Origin: Azadirachta indica
Taxonomy: Eukaryota > Streptophyta > Magnoliopsida > Sapindales > Meliaceae
DNA length: 64,000 nucleotides
Direction of reading: 5' to 3'
NCBI GenBank assembly: GCA_022749755.1
Contig: CM040450.1
Location: forward strand, 8,454,913 to 8,518,912
A model generated the notes under the pieces. The model searched no databases, was not told the DNA's origin, and saw only the letters and a list, made by a program, of their open reading frames with translations. The translations under genes were made by a program, and so were the position numbers. The stretch's first letter is position 1; every line of letters begins with the position of its first letter. Positions 35,201 through 47,506 of the stretch are shown here, in pieces.

Positions 35201-37592
35201 TTAACGGCATCAATTTCGTATGTTAAATTAGGACGAAAGAATTTAATTTATTCTATTTCTAAATAAACTTGACAAATATATTTTTCAAGAGATAAAAGTA
35301 TTATAACCTTATTTTTTTAATAATTTATAATTAACTAAATTTAGAAGTACTTACTAAAAAATTCTAGTTGTAGTTTTATACTTAAACATATTTCGAGTAT
35401 ATATATTGTTTATCAAAGTTAGTATTTCTCTCTCTTTGAAAAATGGTCCTAACGCCCTTTTTTTTACTTTTAATAATAATTTATTATATAATTATTAAAG
35501 AGTTTTTAAATCAAGCTGTTTAGTATTTTGATTTTATATTCATAATTAATAATTTATATTATATTTATTATATTTTCATCAAAATATTATAATGTTTATA
35601 ATTAATATAAATATAAAAAAATAAAAATACATACACATTATATTTATTACAAATAAAAGGTTATCAAAATTCCCTTTCTTTTAAATTTTCAAATCAAAAT
35701 TAAATTGAAGTACTAAATAAGAATATAAAATTATATTTAATTATCAATTATATTATCAATGCATGTCACTAAATTTAATTTATATATTATAACTGAGAAT
35801 TATACTGAGCAGGCCACCTCAAAGATGACAGTTTCTCAATATGACAATATGCATTGAATGGTAATACTACAGCACTTTATTCTTTTCTTAAAAGATTTTT
35901 TTAAAAGATTTTAAATACTACAATACTTGAGTGTTACAATGAATTATATTTTTATTACTCCTATCAGTTGTAGAGGGACAAAATTATCTTTTTAATTAAA
36001 ATCTCTTATGAATAAGAAAAATGAGTTTGTGAAAAAGTTGAACTCTTAACTTGAAGGAAAAAATTAACAATGCTTACCTCTACACCACTATATATTCAAT
36101 TATATTATGTGGATATTTAGATCTTTATATATATATATATATATATTTTTAGAACAAAAATTATTTCTATCAGTATTGATAAATTATAAACTTATTACTA
36201 TATAACAGAAATAATATTTTATGTAAATGTGCTTCTTTGATATATTATTTATTTTTGGAATTAATTTGAAATTTATAAAACCTATCATCTTCGGGGCATT
36301 TTACTGTGAATGTAGTTCATTGTGATATTCCACATATTTGACTATTGTGAAGTTTTCTTTTAGAACATACTGTATCACAGAAAAAAATTGTCATCTTCAA
36401 GGTAGTTAGCTAAAAATAACCTATAATTTATTTTCGCCCTCATTTTAAATTTCTTTTTTTCTTCAAAATATTGCATCAATACACATAATCCTCTTCTTTT
36501 CTCACAAAACAATCATTTAGATTTGTCACGTTCATTATTAGAAATTTTTTTGTAATAATATCTCATCCGTAAACTCTTTTCAAAATAACAAATTAGGATT
36601 TGATTTATTAAACTTTAAATTTTTTATCCCTTTTACATAAAAGTAATAATTCGAACAAACAGGTCATGTTCGTGTCGTGTCAAATAATTTATAGTAGAAT
36701 TTTCTATTGACTCCAACAAATTCATTTATTAAGTGTGTTAAGAGCTCAAAATCTAAACATGATTTGTTTAATAAATGGATATGATGACATGAACCATCAA
36801 CCTGTTTATTAATTGAATAATCAAGTTTTCAAATCAACACAACTTATTTAACCCTATTTGTTAACTAAGCAATTATATTGTCATTCATTAAAATAATTTA
36901 AAAATAGTATGCCAGATACCTATCTAAATGTTAAAATAATACATAATATAAGTCAATAAATACAATATATAAAATACATATCAAAGTTGAAAGATATCAA
37001 AAATTTCACCAACAAGTCAATAAAATCATCAAAGTACTATAATCTAACTTTTAATCAATTAAGTCAATGAAATCATTGAAGTACTAATGTGTTACAGTTT
37101 GTCTTCCTTCTAAATAAGACATAAAGCGACATAGAGAGCATTGATAGTCAACGTACCTAAAAAATATTAAATGATCAAGTCCTGTCAATTGTTCACCAAA
37201 GTAAAATGTTTTTCTCATGGAATGTCATGAATTGATAGATTAATTATGTTTTCGATGAGCTCCTCCACTTTAAAACCTGTATTTGTTGCATCAACTAAGA
37301 AAGAAAACCAATATTAAGAATGTAAGAGCAATAAAGAATTTGTTATATTGAAAGCACCAAAAAGTGGAAAAAATTCCAAGATTAAGAAAGTCCAAAATAT
37401 GTTATAAATTCAAGAGATAATGTTATTTGAGCCACTAGTTATACTTCTAGAAAATATCAAAAGTTGACTATCTAATGAAGTTATAAAGCAATTGATCTAT
37501 CATTGATCAACCTGCTTATGAAGCAATAAAGCAAAATATAAACCAAATTAAACTAACTCTAAGATTATCTTACACAATATCAAAATCACATA
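32236..37592. other. Long AT-rich intergenic stretch
   Basis: No gene recognised. It contains a TA run at 36125-36146 and a two-copy 47-bp tandem repeat at 37014-37107. Near 36660-36860 there are repeated words of the GTCATGTTCGTGTCGTGTC type, seen in non-coding plant repeats. A 61-codon open frame at 33624-33809 (-) has no recognisable family. Confidence 0.5.
37014..37107. repeat. Two-copy 47-bp tandem repeat
   Basis: AAGTCAATAAAATCATCAAA-GTACTA at 37014 recurs as AAGTCAATGAAATCATTGAA-GTACTA at 37061, with three substitutions in that core. Confidence 0.7.
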
Positions 37593-37787
37593 CACTACTG
37601 GAAATATAACAATTACTGATATTAAATTTCTGATACTTTATATAAAGTGTAAAAAAAAAACAGATACAATGAATTTTTTTTATAAAATGATAAAAAAAAA
37701 TAAATATTTACTAACACTAATACATGTATTAATAATTTATAATATTTAGGTATCACTAAATATAAAATGACATCATTTTTGTCGTTT

Positions 37788-37920
37788 TACTACAGTAACA
37801 ATATTGAACTTATTATGTTATAGTAACCATACACACGTATCATGCTACAATGACTGCACACAAAATATTACAGTGATTTTGCTACAGTAATCATAACCCT
37901 ATTGCTACAGTGACCATGCG
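37788..37920. repeat. CACTA subterminal repeats
   Basis: At least six spaced copies of a TACAGTRAYYATR-like word: TACAGTAACAATA, TATAGTAACCATA, TACAATGACTGCA, TACAGTGATTTTG, TACAGTAATCATA and TACAGTGACCATG. Such arrays near CACTA termini are binding sites for the TnpA/TNP1-type protein. Confidence 0.75.
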
Positions 37921-38460
37921 ATGCCATTTTGTATTTAATGAAAACATATTAACAGGAAAATTTCAGATCAATCTTCGTTCTCCCTTGCCTTCTCCGACAA
38001 AAACCTTTAAACTTCTTCACGTTCTCCCTTGCCTTCTTTGCCGAAAACCCTTAATATTGCAAATTTGCCATTTTGCGTTTAATAAAAACATACCTATATA
38101 TACTTAGCAAAATTCAAGTCGATCTCTTTTACCTTCTCCCTTACCTTGATAATGTCCCTTACCCTTATCCTAAATTGCGACATTGCTAGTTCGATCGTTA
38201 GTTATTACTGAGAAATGTAAGATTTTTTCTACCTTTATTTTGGTTACTAAGATCATTTGCAATTTTACAAAGAAATTAGAAATTAACATTTAGTGAGAAC
38301 ATTTTGTTTCGTATTATAACTAAATTATATATATTTGATTTAGTATTTTGCAACTTTGTGGGAATCAAGAAAAATTAATAAATTACTTGAATAAAGTCCT
38401 AAATCAAGTAAGTTGTCTTGGCATTCTTTTTTTTCATTTATTAATTTACTGTGATTATAA

Positions 38461-38520
38461 TTGTGGTTGTGTTTGTGGTTATAGTTATGATTGTAGTTAT
38501 GGTTGTAGTTGTGGTTGATT
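38461..38520. repeat. Degenerate GTT/GTG/ATA triplet repeat
   Basis: A run of GTTGTGGTTATAGTTATGATTG-type triplets inside the CACTA 5' region. The non-coding leader at 37922-38100 also contains 44-bp and 145-bp imperfect duplications. Confidence 0.7.
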
Positions 38521-38674
38521 AAATATTAAAGTGTTATTTTTGTGTGAATATATATTATTTATATTCTTTTATTTTATAGTAGACACATTTTTTCATACTA
38601 TATTTCATATTATGTACATGCTATTGATTTCATACTAATAGATGGCATACAAATAAACAGGTTGGCAATTTGAG

Positions 38675-39535
38675 ATGAATAAAAATTAGATATTTAGTGA
38701 TAGATTACCAACAAAATATGAGAATGAGGTTGATGAATTCTTAACTTTTGTAATGGTAACTGCAGAAAACCATAGGTCAATTAGATGTCCATGTAACTCA
38801 TGTTGCAATATGGATTCTCATATACTTGAACAAATAAGGTCACATTTGTTTGAAAAAGATTTTCTGCCAACATATACCATTTGGAATAGATATGAAGAGA
38901 TAAACCATAATTCTGATTTTTCAGATTGCCAAACACATTATGAAAGTCATCAATTTAAGTATAAGTATTTTAGTAATATTGTTGACATGGTAGAAGATGC
39001 TTATAAATATTGTGAAAAAATTTCTAAGCATTTTAGGAAGATGCTTGAAGATGCTGAAAAGCCATTGTTTCCAGGTTCTAAATAGTCAAAACTATCTAGT
39101 TTAATGAGAATTTATAATGTTAAAGGAAATTTTGGGTGGTCGGATAAAGGGTTTTCAGTTTTGTTGAATGTTCTTGTAGATATATTACTTGAAAATAACA
39201 CTTTGCCTACATTAATTTACGAAGTCAAAAAAACCATAAAAGTGTTAAGGTTAGAATATGAGAAAATAGATGCATGTAGAAATAATTATATTCTTTATAG
39301 GAAAGAGTATGCAAACCAAATTGAATGCTGTTTTTGTAAACAAAATAGGTGGAAAAAGCTAAAAAACAAACCAAAAAATAAATTAGATAGGATTCCAGCT
39401 AAGACATTGTGGTACTTTCCACCTATCCCTAAGATTAAGTGTATGTTTTAATCACCACACATTGCTGAAAACGTAATTTGGCATGCAACAAAGAGAATAA
39501 AAGTCAAGTCATTCTCATACCATACAATCCAAGGT
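38675..39535 (+). pseudogene. TNP2-type CACTA transposase, N-terminal part
   Basis: Starts at an ATG at 38675 and stays in one frame for about 287 codons, with only three stops: TAG at 38687 (Trp in the family), TAG at 39083 and TAA at 39449. There is no frameshift. It begins with the transposase-associated domain (LPTKYENEVDEFL, RCPCNSCCNM, FEKDFLPTYTIW) and passes through AEKPLFPGSK. The TNP2 region then has MRIYNVKGNFGWSDKGFS, LPTLIYEVKK, ACRNNYILYRKEY, a zinc-binding CCFCKQNRW and LWYFPPIPKIK, and ends at IAENVIWHATKR. The catalytic DDE part that should follow is deleted. Confidence 0.88.
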
Positions 39536-39623
39536 AAAGCATTTATAATTCATATCAAATGTGATTTTATCATTCATTTATATTCATTGATAACTTGTAA
39601 TTAAATGCATGTCAAAATAGTTT

Positions 39624-40209
39624 CCATTAGGTGATGGTTGCTATAGATTTAACTATTAGGGTTGTGTATTTTATGGATTCATTAAGGGTGAAATAGGAGA
39701 CGATATGAGGGACATCCTAAACAAGTAACGCTTTCATTTTCCTTGCCAACACCTTGATCTTTTTGTGATTAATAATAGCAATGGTAAACAATATTATTGT
39801 TTGATTATTTTAAGGCCTTGATATTGCTTGCATAATATTACACATATATCCATGCATAAACTATAATGTACCTTTATTGTTCTCCAATTAATATTCTGTC
39901 TCTTATTTGAACTCTCATCTTAAGCATTATATATCATAATGCCGCTATACAATTTGAACTCCAATTCAACAAGGTGGCATCGAATGCAAATATTATATAA
40001 TGGGTTACATGAGAGATATAGTTGAAGATACAAAAGTACTAATAGAGGATGTAAATTGTTTAATGATAATTCACTCATTTAATAATTTAAATTACTAACT
40101 ATTCTTTTTTATAACTTGTTAACAGTTCTTGGGAAAAAATAGTTATACTGAAGAAGAGTTGGATGAAATCAAGGTGGGGTGGGTCAATTTTATTTGGCAG
40201 CAATTTTAA
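39624..40209 (+). pseudogene. Ulp1-type protease remnant of the CACTA element
   Basis: Three exon-like blocks. At 39625-39730, H-stop-VMVAIDLTIRVVYFMDSLRVK keeps the catalytic His and Asp, but the Trp after His has become TAG. At about 39955-40035, QQGGIECKYYIMGYMRDIVE keeps the catalytic Cys (TGC at 39985), with Lys replacing the usual Gly after it. At 40125-40209, FLGKNSYTEEELDEIKVGWV ends at TAA. The order and spacing match the relic at 18491-19824. Confidence 0.85.
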
Positions 40210-40880
40210 CTATTATGTAAGTAGGTGATCAAATAGAAAATTTTGATTAATTAATTTTAGTTGAATTTGATGATGCATTTTTAATGACTTTGGCAATGAT
40301 ATTTATTGGATTTGGATTATAGTTATGTTATATTTTGTGGATTGCAATAATAGTATTTTATCAAATTGTGTTAGCAATAATTTTTTTTTCCCAATTCCAC
40401 TTTTTGGTATTTTATGTTATGTTGATAATTAATATTTATTATTGTTATTTAATGTTATTATATAAATAACTTGTATAGAAAATAATTGTAAAAAAGAATT
40501 AAAAACTTAAAAAATTACAAATTACCTAAAAACAGTAATTAATAAAAAACTAAAAAATAAAAAATGGAATTGAACAAACAAATTCTAAAAACAACAGCAA
40601 AATTGACAAAAATAGGAAATTCGTAGATAAAAACACATATCATTTTTTATAATTACATATCTAAAAATATCGACAACTATATGACAGAAAAATATCTATT
40701 TTAATATTATGATAACCTGTTATTACTGAGTTGTGACAGAAAACACTTCTATCAAGGAAAGATGATGTCCGATCACTGTCAATAATTTATGGATAGACTT
40801 TTATTGACAAATACATTCTGACAAGAAAGGCACTTCTTGATAGATATTCTTTGTTAAGAAAGACCATTTTTGTAGTAGTG

Positions 40881-41729
40881 TAAACTAAGGTTTGATTATG
40901 AATGCCTTATATATGTTTAATAAAATACCTTTAAGACATGTTTTTTTTAATGTAATTTTTGGGTTTCACATTATGCACACAGGTACATGTATATTTATAT
41001 TTTTCTTTAATAATTCTATCACTCATAATCATCTCAAAATCCAATTACTATTAAGTTTAATTCATTATATGAATTAAAAAATTTAAAAAGGAAGAAACAA
41101 GAAAGAGCATTGACGTGAATGAAATTGAATCAAATATATGTTTTGGGTTTCTTTTGCTTATAGTAATAAAAGAAGCATAATGATAATGATAATAACAATA
41201 GACATACGATGAATGGAGGAAGGAAACTTGAAAATAAAAACTCCTATACACCAACCACCTCACATGAACTAATTAATCATTGCCTTGCATTGATTATTTT
41301 TTAATTGATTCAAAGTTCTGTATATGACCAAATTCTAACAACAATTAACCCTATATATATATATATATACGTATGTATGTATATATATGTATATATGTAT
41401 GTATATATGTAAATATGTATATATGTATATATCTTTTCATTAATTACCAAGTTAATAATCAATTTTTGTGGTTGCATTTTTTAATTCAACCCATTTATGC
41501 GCCTATATATATATTTTGATATTTCATCTTTCATGGTACTTCTTTTTCTCACTTAATTAAACTAGTTGCTCATGAAAGAAAAAGAAAAGCATTAATTGAT
41601 TTAATTATTTTTTTAATGATATTGCTTGAATTTTAATTATTTTGATTAGTTTAATTTGTATTTTGCATTGCCTGACACATAAAAGATTTGGTTTTAGTTG
41701 TTTTTTTATTTTGCAAGTAATTTTAATAG
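40881..41729. other. Spacer between two CACTA 3' ends
   Basis: AT-rich with no gene recognised. It holds the microsatellite listed next. Confidence 0.5.
41349..41434. repeat. Compound TA / TATG microsatellite
   Basis: A TA run grades into TATGTATGTATATATATG-type tetranucleotide and hexanucleotide repeats over about 85 bp. Confidence 0.9.
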
Positions 41730-42658
41730 ATCTTGGAAAAAGACAGTTATATTGAGGAGGAGCTTAATTAAATAAAGGTGGAGTGGAGTGGGCCAATTCA
41801 GTTTTTAGAAAATTTTAATGGTATTGTTGACTCTAACATGTGAGTAACTTGTGTAAATCATTTTAATATATAATTGAGTTATGTTCATTGAGTTGTAGTT
41901 GAAAGGGGAAAGATAAGAAGTAGTAGTATACTTAATTTTGGTTAATTTTTATTATTGGCAATGTATTATTTTTTATTAAGATGACATTGGATAAATATTG
42001 AAGAGATGGAAATGAAGCCGCTTTGTTTTTTTGCAATAGGTCATATTAAGTTTATTGCGTTATTGTGTGATAAAAGATTTTGGGATTGATTTGGTTGTGC
42101 AATATGCTGAGATTGAGTTATCTTAACCTTGACTTGGTTGTATTCATTTTGGAGTTGTTATTATTGAACAACTTGGTGGGAAGATAATGTTATCTTGGGA
42201 TTTGATTGTTTAATCGTTTAGGGTATAGTTATAATTTTTATTATTATCAATGAATAGCAAATTTTCATTATGATGTCAATATGGTTTTAATAAATTGCCT
42301 AAATTTTTTTACTCAAAAAAGAAAGTAAAACCAACAAAACCAAAATATAAAGAAGTAGAAGAATCAGGGAAAAAATGGAAAAGACAAGAAAAAAAATAGG
42401 AAAAATGTACTAATAAACCCATATTTTATGATAACAATATATTTAGATGTTTTGATAGTTACAAGATAGGAAAAAAATTTGTCTTAACTTTGTGATAACT
42501 TAATATCATGAAGTTTTGATAGATCTAGTTGTGTCTCTAACCAAAGATGAACACTTGCTGTCAGTGCGTTATGAGGTTTCCTTAACAATATATACTGTAT
42601 TAAGAAGGGCTATTGTTGACAAAATTTTACTACTAAGGAAGACCTTTTTTGTAGTAGT
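41730..42658 (+). mobile_element. Second CACTA 3' end fragment (Ulp1 tail plus terminus)
   Basis: Begins with ILEKDSYIEEELN, a TAA, then IKVEWSGPIQF, a second copy of the Ulp1 C terminus found at 40125-40209. It ends GACCTTTTTTGTAGTAGT at 42658, matching the terminus at 40880 but lacking the final G. The non-coding sequence between the two landmarks resembles 40210-40880. It is a paralogous truncated copy, not a recent duplicate. Confidence 0.75.
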
Positions 42659-42699
42659 AAGGGTATGGCATTGATATTATATTTATTATATTTATCCTA

Positions 42700-42838
42700 A
42701 TCAATAGAAATCCAATCAAGAAAAGAAAAAAAGGTCAAGTATGAAGACAGGAAAAAGGACAAAACTAAAATGACTTGCTATAGTTGTGGCAAGATGGGTC
42801 ATTTCGCTTAGGAATGTGTTAAGCTGAAAAGGCATTGA
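42700..42838 (+). pseudogene. Copia gag zinc-knuckle fragment
   Basis: The frame reads VKYEDRKKDKTKMTCYSCGK then MGHFA-stop-ECVKLK. This is a CX2CX4HX4C nucleocapsid knuckle, with one stop in the last spacer. The basic lead-in is typical of copia gag. It ends about 25 bp before an LTR-like terminus at 42865. Confidence 0.8.
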
Positions 42839-42864
42839 CGTGTAGGTTTTAATATGCTTGCAGG

Positions 42865-44165
42865 TGCACAAATTAATAATAGTTAGTGACAAGTTTATTC
42901 CAAGGTCAATCTCTCAAGGAATTGTAGTGGTTTAGTCTCTTAATCGTTTTCTTTAAATTACAAATTCAAAAAACAAAAAGATCCTATAAACTCTAATCAA
43001 TTTGTAGTTTAATATGATTTAAAATGAATTATTAGCTTCTAAATTAAAAGAAGATGAAAATTACGAGAAAATGAAACTAAGGAAATTAGTGAAATCAAAT
43101 GGGAGTTGGCGGGCCATCTACTCTTGCATTGAAATATTAAGTGAGTTATACAAATATTCAAAATTCTAGATTATTGCTCTTTCCACTAAGGCCAGGAAAT
43201 CCCAATAATCACAACAATTCTCACTTAAAATCAATTAAATATATTCTTAGTATGAGCCTCCTATTTAATTAATTGGCATATTCATAAAGAAATTACATGA
43301 CCCTTTAAATCAAACCAAGTCAATGGATTTAATTTAAACACTTATTCAAATGAGTTTAATTAAGGTAAGACGATGTGTATAGCACCTAATCTCAATTGTT
43401 AACTTTAAAAATAAACTATTTATGGTCAATCTATAATTCATAATCAAAGGTATGAAAAATAATGAACAAGAAATAATCTTAAACATTCATTACATATAAC
43501 TCACAAAATATCATACATAATTATATATAACTCACAAAATATTGAACATAATTATTATAAATAAATCAAACTCTTACAATATATTTATCCTCCCATTATC
43601 AAATTCAAACCCATAAATCCAAAAATAAAAGTTTCAAACATATTGGAAAAATAAAACTAACCTAGAAAGAAAATTCCTCTTTGAAGATTCACCAAAAACT
43701 TCGCAAGATGATAATTGATTCTCTTCAATCCTCCATTTTTTTCCCCTTCTTTTTTTTTCCTTTCTTTCTTTCCCTTTTTGGAAAAGGCCACTGCCCAAGA
43801 ATATGATGAAACCCTCTTTTTTTTGGCAAAAATCCACCATTAATTTTCATCTAAGGGCCTAAATTGGCCTATGAAATGTCACTTATTTAAGGGATGGCGC
43901 ACCTTATTGCCTTGAAAGGGAATGAAAGTGAAGGGAGGTAGTTATCGTCATGCAATCGCATGCCTTGGGTGGTGTAGTGACACCACACTTATTTCCTTGG
44001 TTGCTTATTTGTTGAACTTGTAAATGAAGTTATGATCGTTTTAGTGGCCCAGATTTAGCAGGTCAATTTCTGCTCCATTAACCCAATTTACACCAAATTC
44101 TCCTCAATTCCACTTTTCTTGCTTCTTAATCACTTCTTAAGCATGATTTTGGGCTTTTCACTATT
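42865..44165 (+). repeat. Truncated gypsy-type LTR, plus orientation (copy D1)
   Basis: Starts TGCACAAATTAATAAT, like the terminus at 57784, and runs through the same order of landmarks as 57784-59301, ending near ACACCAAATTCTCCTCAATT and CTTTTCTTGCTTC. The last part of the LTR, with the CTCATCA end, is missing. Confidence 0.65.
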
Positions 44166-44239
44166 ATTTCCTACCAGTAATCAAAAGAAACTCAAAGTAA
44201 CAAATCTCAAAGAGGAGCTAAATATTCTAAAAAGAGAAA

Positions 44240-45121
44240 CACTTGAAGATCAACAATTTATTAAAGATTCTTAGTGGATTCTTGAAGAATTAAAGTCTTG
44301 AGCATCTCTCAATCCTAATTTTCTCTATTCCTTCATTTATCTCTTGAAATTTTTGATTGTAATTGTTTGACACTATATTAGCACTTATGAATTTCTTGAT
44401 GATAATTGTATGAATTTTTTTATGTTAGGCTTATCTAGGGGCTTGATGTAGCTCATTTGAACCATATTTTAAGCATTTAGTATTTTTATGAATGTTAACA
44501 TAATTCAATTTATTCGCATGTGTTCCTCTTTGCTTAATGTCTCAAATATGTTGTATGATAAATTAGTGAATTTTAGATTAATGATTTGATGCTTGAGAAA
44601 GATTGAGTCATTTATTGATTTAAGAAACAGAATTTAGGTTGTTTTAAGCACGAAAGGAGATCAAAACTTAGATAATCACATTAATGCTTAGGATATTGTG
44701 AGATTGGGAGGTGATTCCTTAGTGATTAATATAGGTAACTTGAATTAATGTGTAATTAGTCAGGTTAGATAGGGACATCGGCTTAGTTAAATATGCATAA
44801 GTCTCACTTAACACTCGAGAGAGGTAATAAGGTTAAATTTAGACTCATGATTAATAAATTGAATTGGTACTTTTTAACAATAACTAAATAGGAGAGTCAA
44901 GACCCTAGAATTCTCGTCACATATGTTTTCATTTGCTAAGAAACATTTTTAAATTCAATTTGTTATTTGATTCTCCTTTTTTTCTTGAATTTGTTTCTCG
45001 AAATTGGTTTATCTAAATAAAATTAGGTTCCATAGCCATAATAATTAACTTTAATTCAAAAATTAAATACTCGTGGAATGATAATCTTATTCATCACTTT
45101 ATTACTTATCACGACCGTGCA
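44240..45121 (-). repeat. Truncated gypsy-type LTR, inverted (copy D2)
   Basis: The reverse complement matches the first two-thirds of the same LTR. Landmarks include CTTGAAGAATTAAAGTCTTG, TTATCTCTTGAAATTT, GGGAGGTGATTCCTTAGTGA and the terminus ATCACGACCGTGCA at 45121. With D1 it forms an inverted pair whose outer ends both begin TGCAC. Confidence 0.65.
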
Positions 45122-45169
45122 TTTGCTATGACAATATGTGTTAGCATTAAAGCTAACACTCAAAATTTG

Positions 45170-46075
45170 AGATGAAAGACATGGAGAAAATAACCTATCT
45201 TAGGATTAAATCCATAAGAATTGTTCAAGAAAACTTCTACCTTTATCTCAAGAGCCTCACATTAGAAAGATTTTTAAAAAATTTAATATGACTAGTTGTA
45301 AGCCTATGAATACTCTTATCTCAAAAGAAAAACTCTTAGCATTGATATCTCCAACAAATCTTCAAGAACATGATAAAATGTCAAGAGTTCCCTACTCCAA
45401 TGCCATTAGTAGTCTCATGTACGTTATAATGTGTACAAAACCTGATATTTGCTATATAATAGAATTGGTAAATAGATATCAATTTAATTCAAGACAAAAT
45501 ATTGAAATATCATCAAAAGGATTTTGGTGTACTTATGCTACTAAGGAGGTGACTTACACTTAATTGGATACACAGATGCTGATTAGGTTGGAGATAGATA
45601 AAAAAAGAAAAAAGAAAAACCAATCTTTTAGATATGTTTTTCTACTTACTCGTGAAGCTATCTCATGAAGTAGTAAGAAATAAACATTCTGTCTTTATCA
45701 ACTATAGAAGTTGAATGTGTAACATGTTCGAAAGTAGTATAAGAAGTGATTTGGCTAAACGGATTTTTTTGAGGATTTTAAGATTATCATAACCAGTCCT
45801 AGACCAGTTATCATATATGATGATAATCAAGCAGTGATATCTTTGTAAGAGATGTTGAATATCATAACAATGTTTAAACATATAGAGATCGAACATAATC
45901 TTGTACGAGACTTTATAACAAATAAAGAATTGACTACTAAATATATGTCTACACACCACATGGTGGTTGATCCAATAACCAAAGCAATCACTAGAGATGT
46001 TTATTCATCACATACTAGATTTTTTGGATTACATATATATATTTTTTTGAGTATATTGAGATTTCCTTCGATTAT
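45170..46075 (+). pseudogene. Copia RT C terminus and RNase H, decayed
   Basis: Begins IRKIFKKFNMTSCKPMNT. RT continues with MSRVPYSNAISSLMYVIMCT and KPDICYIIELVNRY. RNase H follows as GYTDAD, with stops and frame changes, then YDDNQAVISL, HIEIEHNLVRDFITNKEL and the chain end VVDPITKAITRDVYSSHT. It may belong to the same insertion as the gag knuckle at 42700, with the D1/D2 block inside it, but the missing integrase shows that further loss has occurred. Confidence 0.85.
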
Positions 46076-46550
46076 TTTTATTAATAAGTAAAACTTTGTC
46101 CTTTATTTTTTCTTGTAGTGTATTGTATAATGACACATATATTAAAATCTTGATGATATGTCATCAAATCCTTATTAGCTTACTGAGACGAGTAGTTGCC
46201 TTAATTGTTGATAATAAAAAGTTGAGATGAGATACAAATAAAATTGGAAATTGTATTATAAAAGGATGTCACCTTGACTGGGTCAAGATGAGATTTATTT
46301 AATATCAAATTGGACATGGCATATTTCCTATCATGATGATACAGTTATAGCAACATTCGAGATCTTAGTTTGTCACTTGAGAAGCAAGCACTTGAGAACT
46401 CAAGGTAGGCGCTAGAATGACAACTAAGCTAAGATTTGTACAACAATATTGACAGATGCTTTCCTTTGAGAAAGAAATTGTTGTAATATGTGATTAATAT
46501 CATCTGTGCTTAAGTTGACCAATTAGAAAGATAAGGATTTATTTGAAAGT
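46076..46550. other. No gene seen, possible copia 3' flank
   Basis: Follows the end of the copia RNase H relic and could hold its 3' untranslated region. No polypurine tract or LTR start was recognised. Confidence 0.4.
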
Positions 46551-47000
46551 AAAACTAGGAAACCCAAAAAGTGGAGTGAATTGAGTTTTGAAAAATATAA
46601 CAACCAAGTATGCAACCTAACAATCAACATCAAGTAAATTAAATTAAATTCTCTATTGTACCATACAAAAAATCAACACACAATTTTAATAATACATATG
46701 TAAATTATCACAATTCAAAAACCAAATTTTATGGGAGCAAATGTGTGAACCAAACATATACATAAACATAAATAAAAAGTAGAGAGAGAAAGAGAGATTA
46801 AACATAATAATATTTACATGGTTCAACAAGCTTCGACCTATATCCACACTTCTAAGCTTCAAGTTTGAAGATTCCACTACTTATGCCTTTAAACCCAAAA
46901 GCAAGCAAATACAGCTTCAGATGAACTTTCAAGTGCTACTCAAACCTTACATCAAGAAGACTTGACCCGGTGCCTTACTAATCTTTACAAACCAAGTGAC
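46551..47000. repeat. Dispersed repeat E, copy 2
   Basis: CCCAAAAAGTGGAGTGAATT then GAGTTTTGAAA, and later TTACATGGTTCAACAAGCTT. Same layout as 12778-13240. Its place after copia RNase H would suit an LTR, but that is inference. 47001-47506 holds nothing recognised. Confidence 0.45.
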
Positions 47001-47506
47001 TTATGAGTGTCACGCAAACCTTAAATGAAGTGTGCTTTCTTTCACACTCACATAAAAAAAAAGGAAAATAGTCTTGATCAAAAAGTTTGCTCAAGAAATA
47101 CAAGCACTCTTTCTAGAGAAAAATACAAGTAAAATCTAGAGTATGTAATTAAATTTAATATTTGATGTACAATTGCAAGCTCAAAATCTTTGTATTGTCC
47201 ATCTAAAACATATAACGAAATTTTCGAAGTAAGCATAACTTGTTCCAAATAATTTTAGGCCACTAATTATAATAAAACAAAAAAACTAGTCATTACTAGT
47301 AGTTAGACACAAAAAATCACATTTTTCTGAAATTTGATCGATTGAAATATGACCATTTAATTGACTGAATGGTCAAATTCAATCAAGTCAAATTCGTTCA
47401 ACCAGATGGTCAATTTCGTTCAATTAGATTTGGCATGTATTTCGCCAACTCATATGAACCAATTCAGATTGGTTCTTTTAAAAATGTTTTGTTCGCAATA
47501 ATGATA

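Larger units (their letters stand above)
37593..40880 (+). mobile_element. CACTA (En/Spm) transposon, internal-deletion derivative
   Basis: The left end starts CACTACTGGAAATATAAC at 37593. The right end at 40880 is the inverted ATTTTTGTAGTAGTG, so the outer seven bases of the terminal repeats match and the next few partly. Subterminal TACAGTGA-type repeats follow the left end. Inside lie the 5' part of a TNP2 transposase and the end of a Ulp1 protease gene, which in intact elements are separated by several kb, so a large central deletion is implied. The 3-base flanks (ATA left, TAA right) are not a perfect duplication. At 3.3 kb it could have been mobilised only in trans. Confidence 0.85.
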
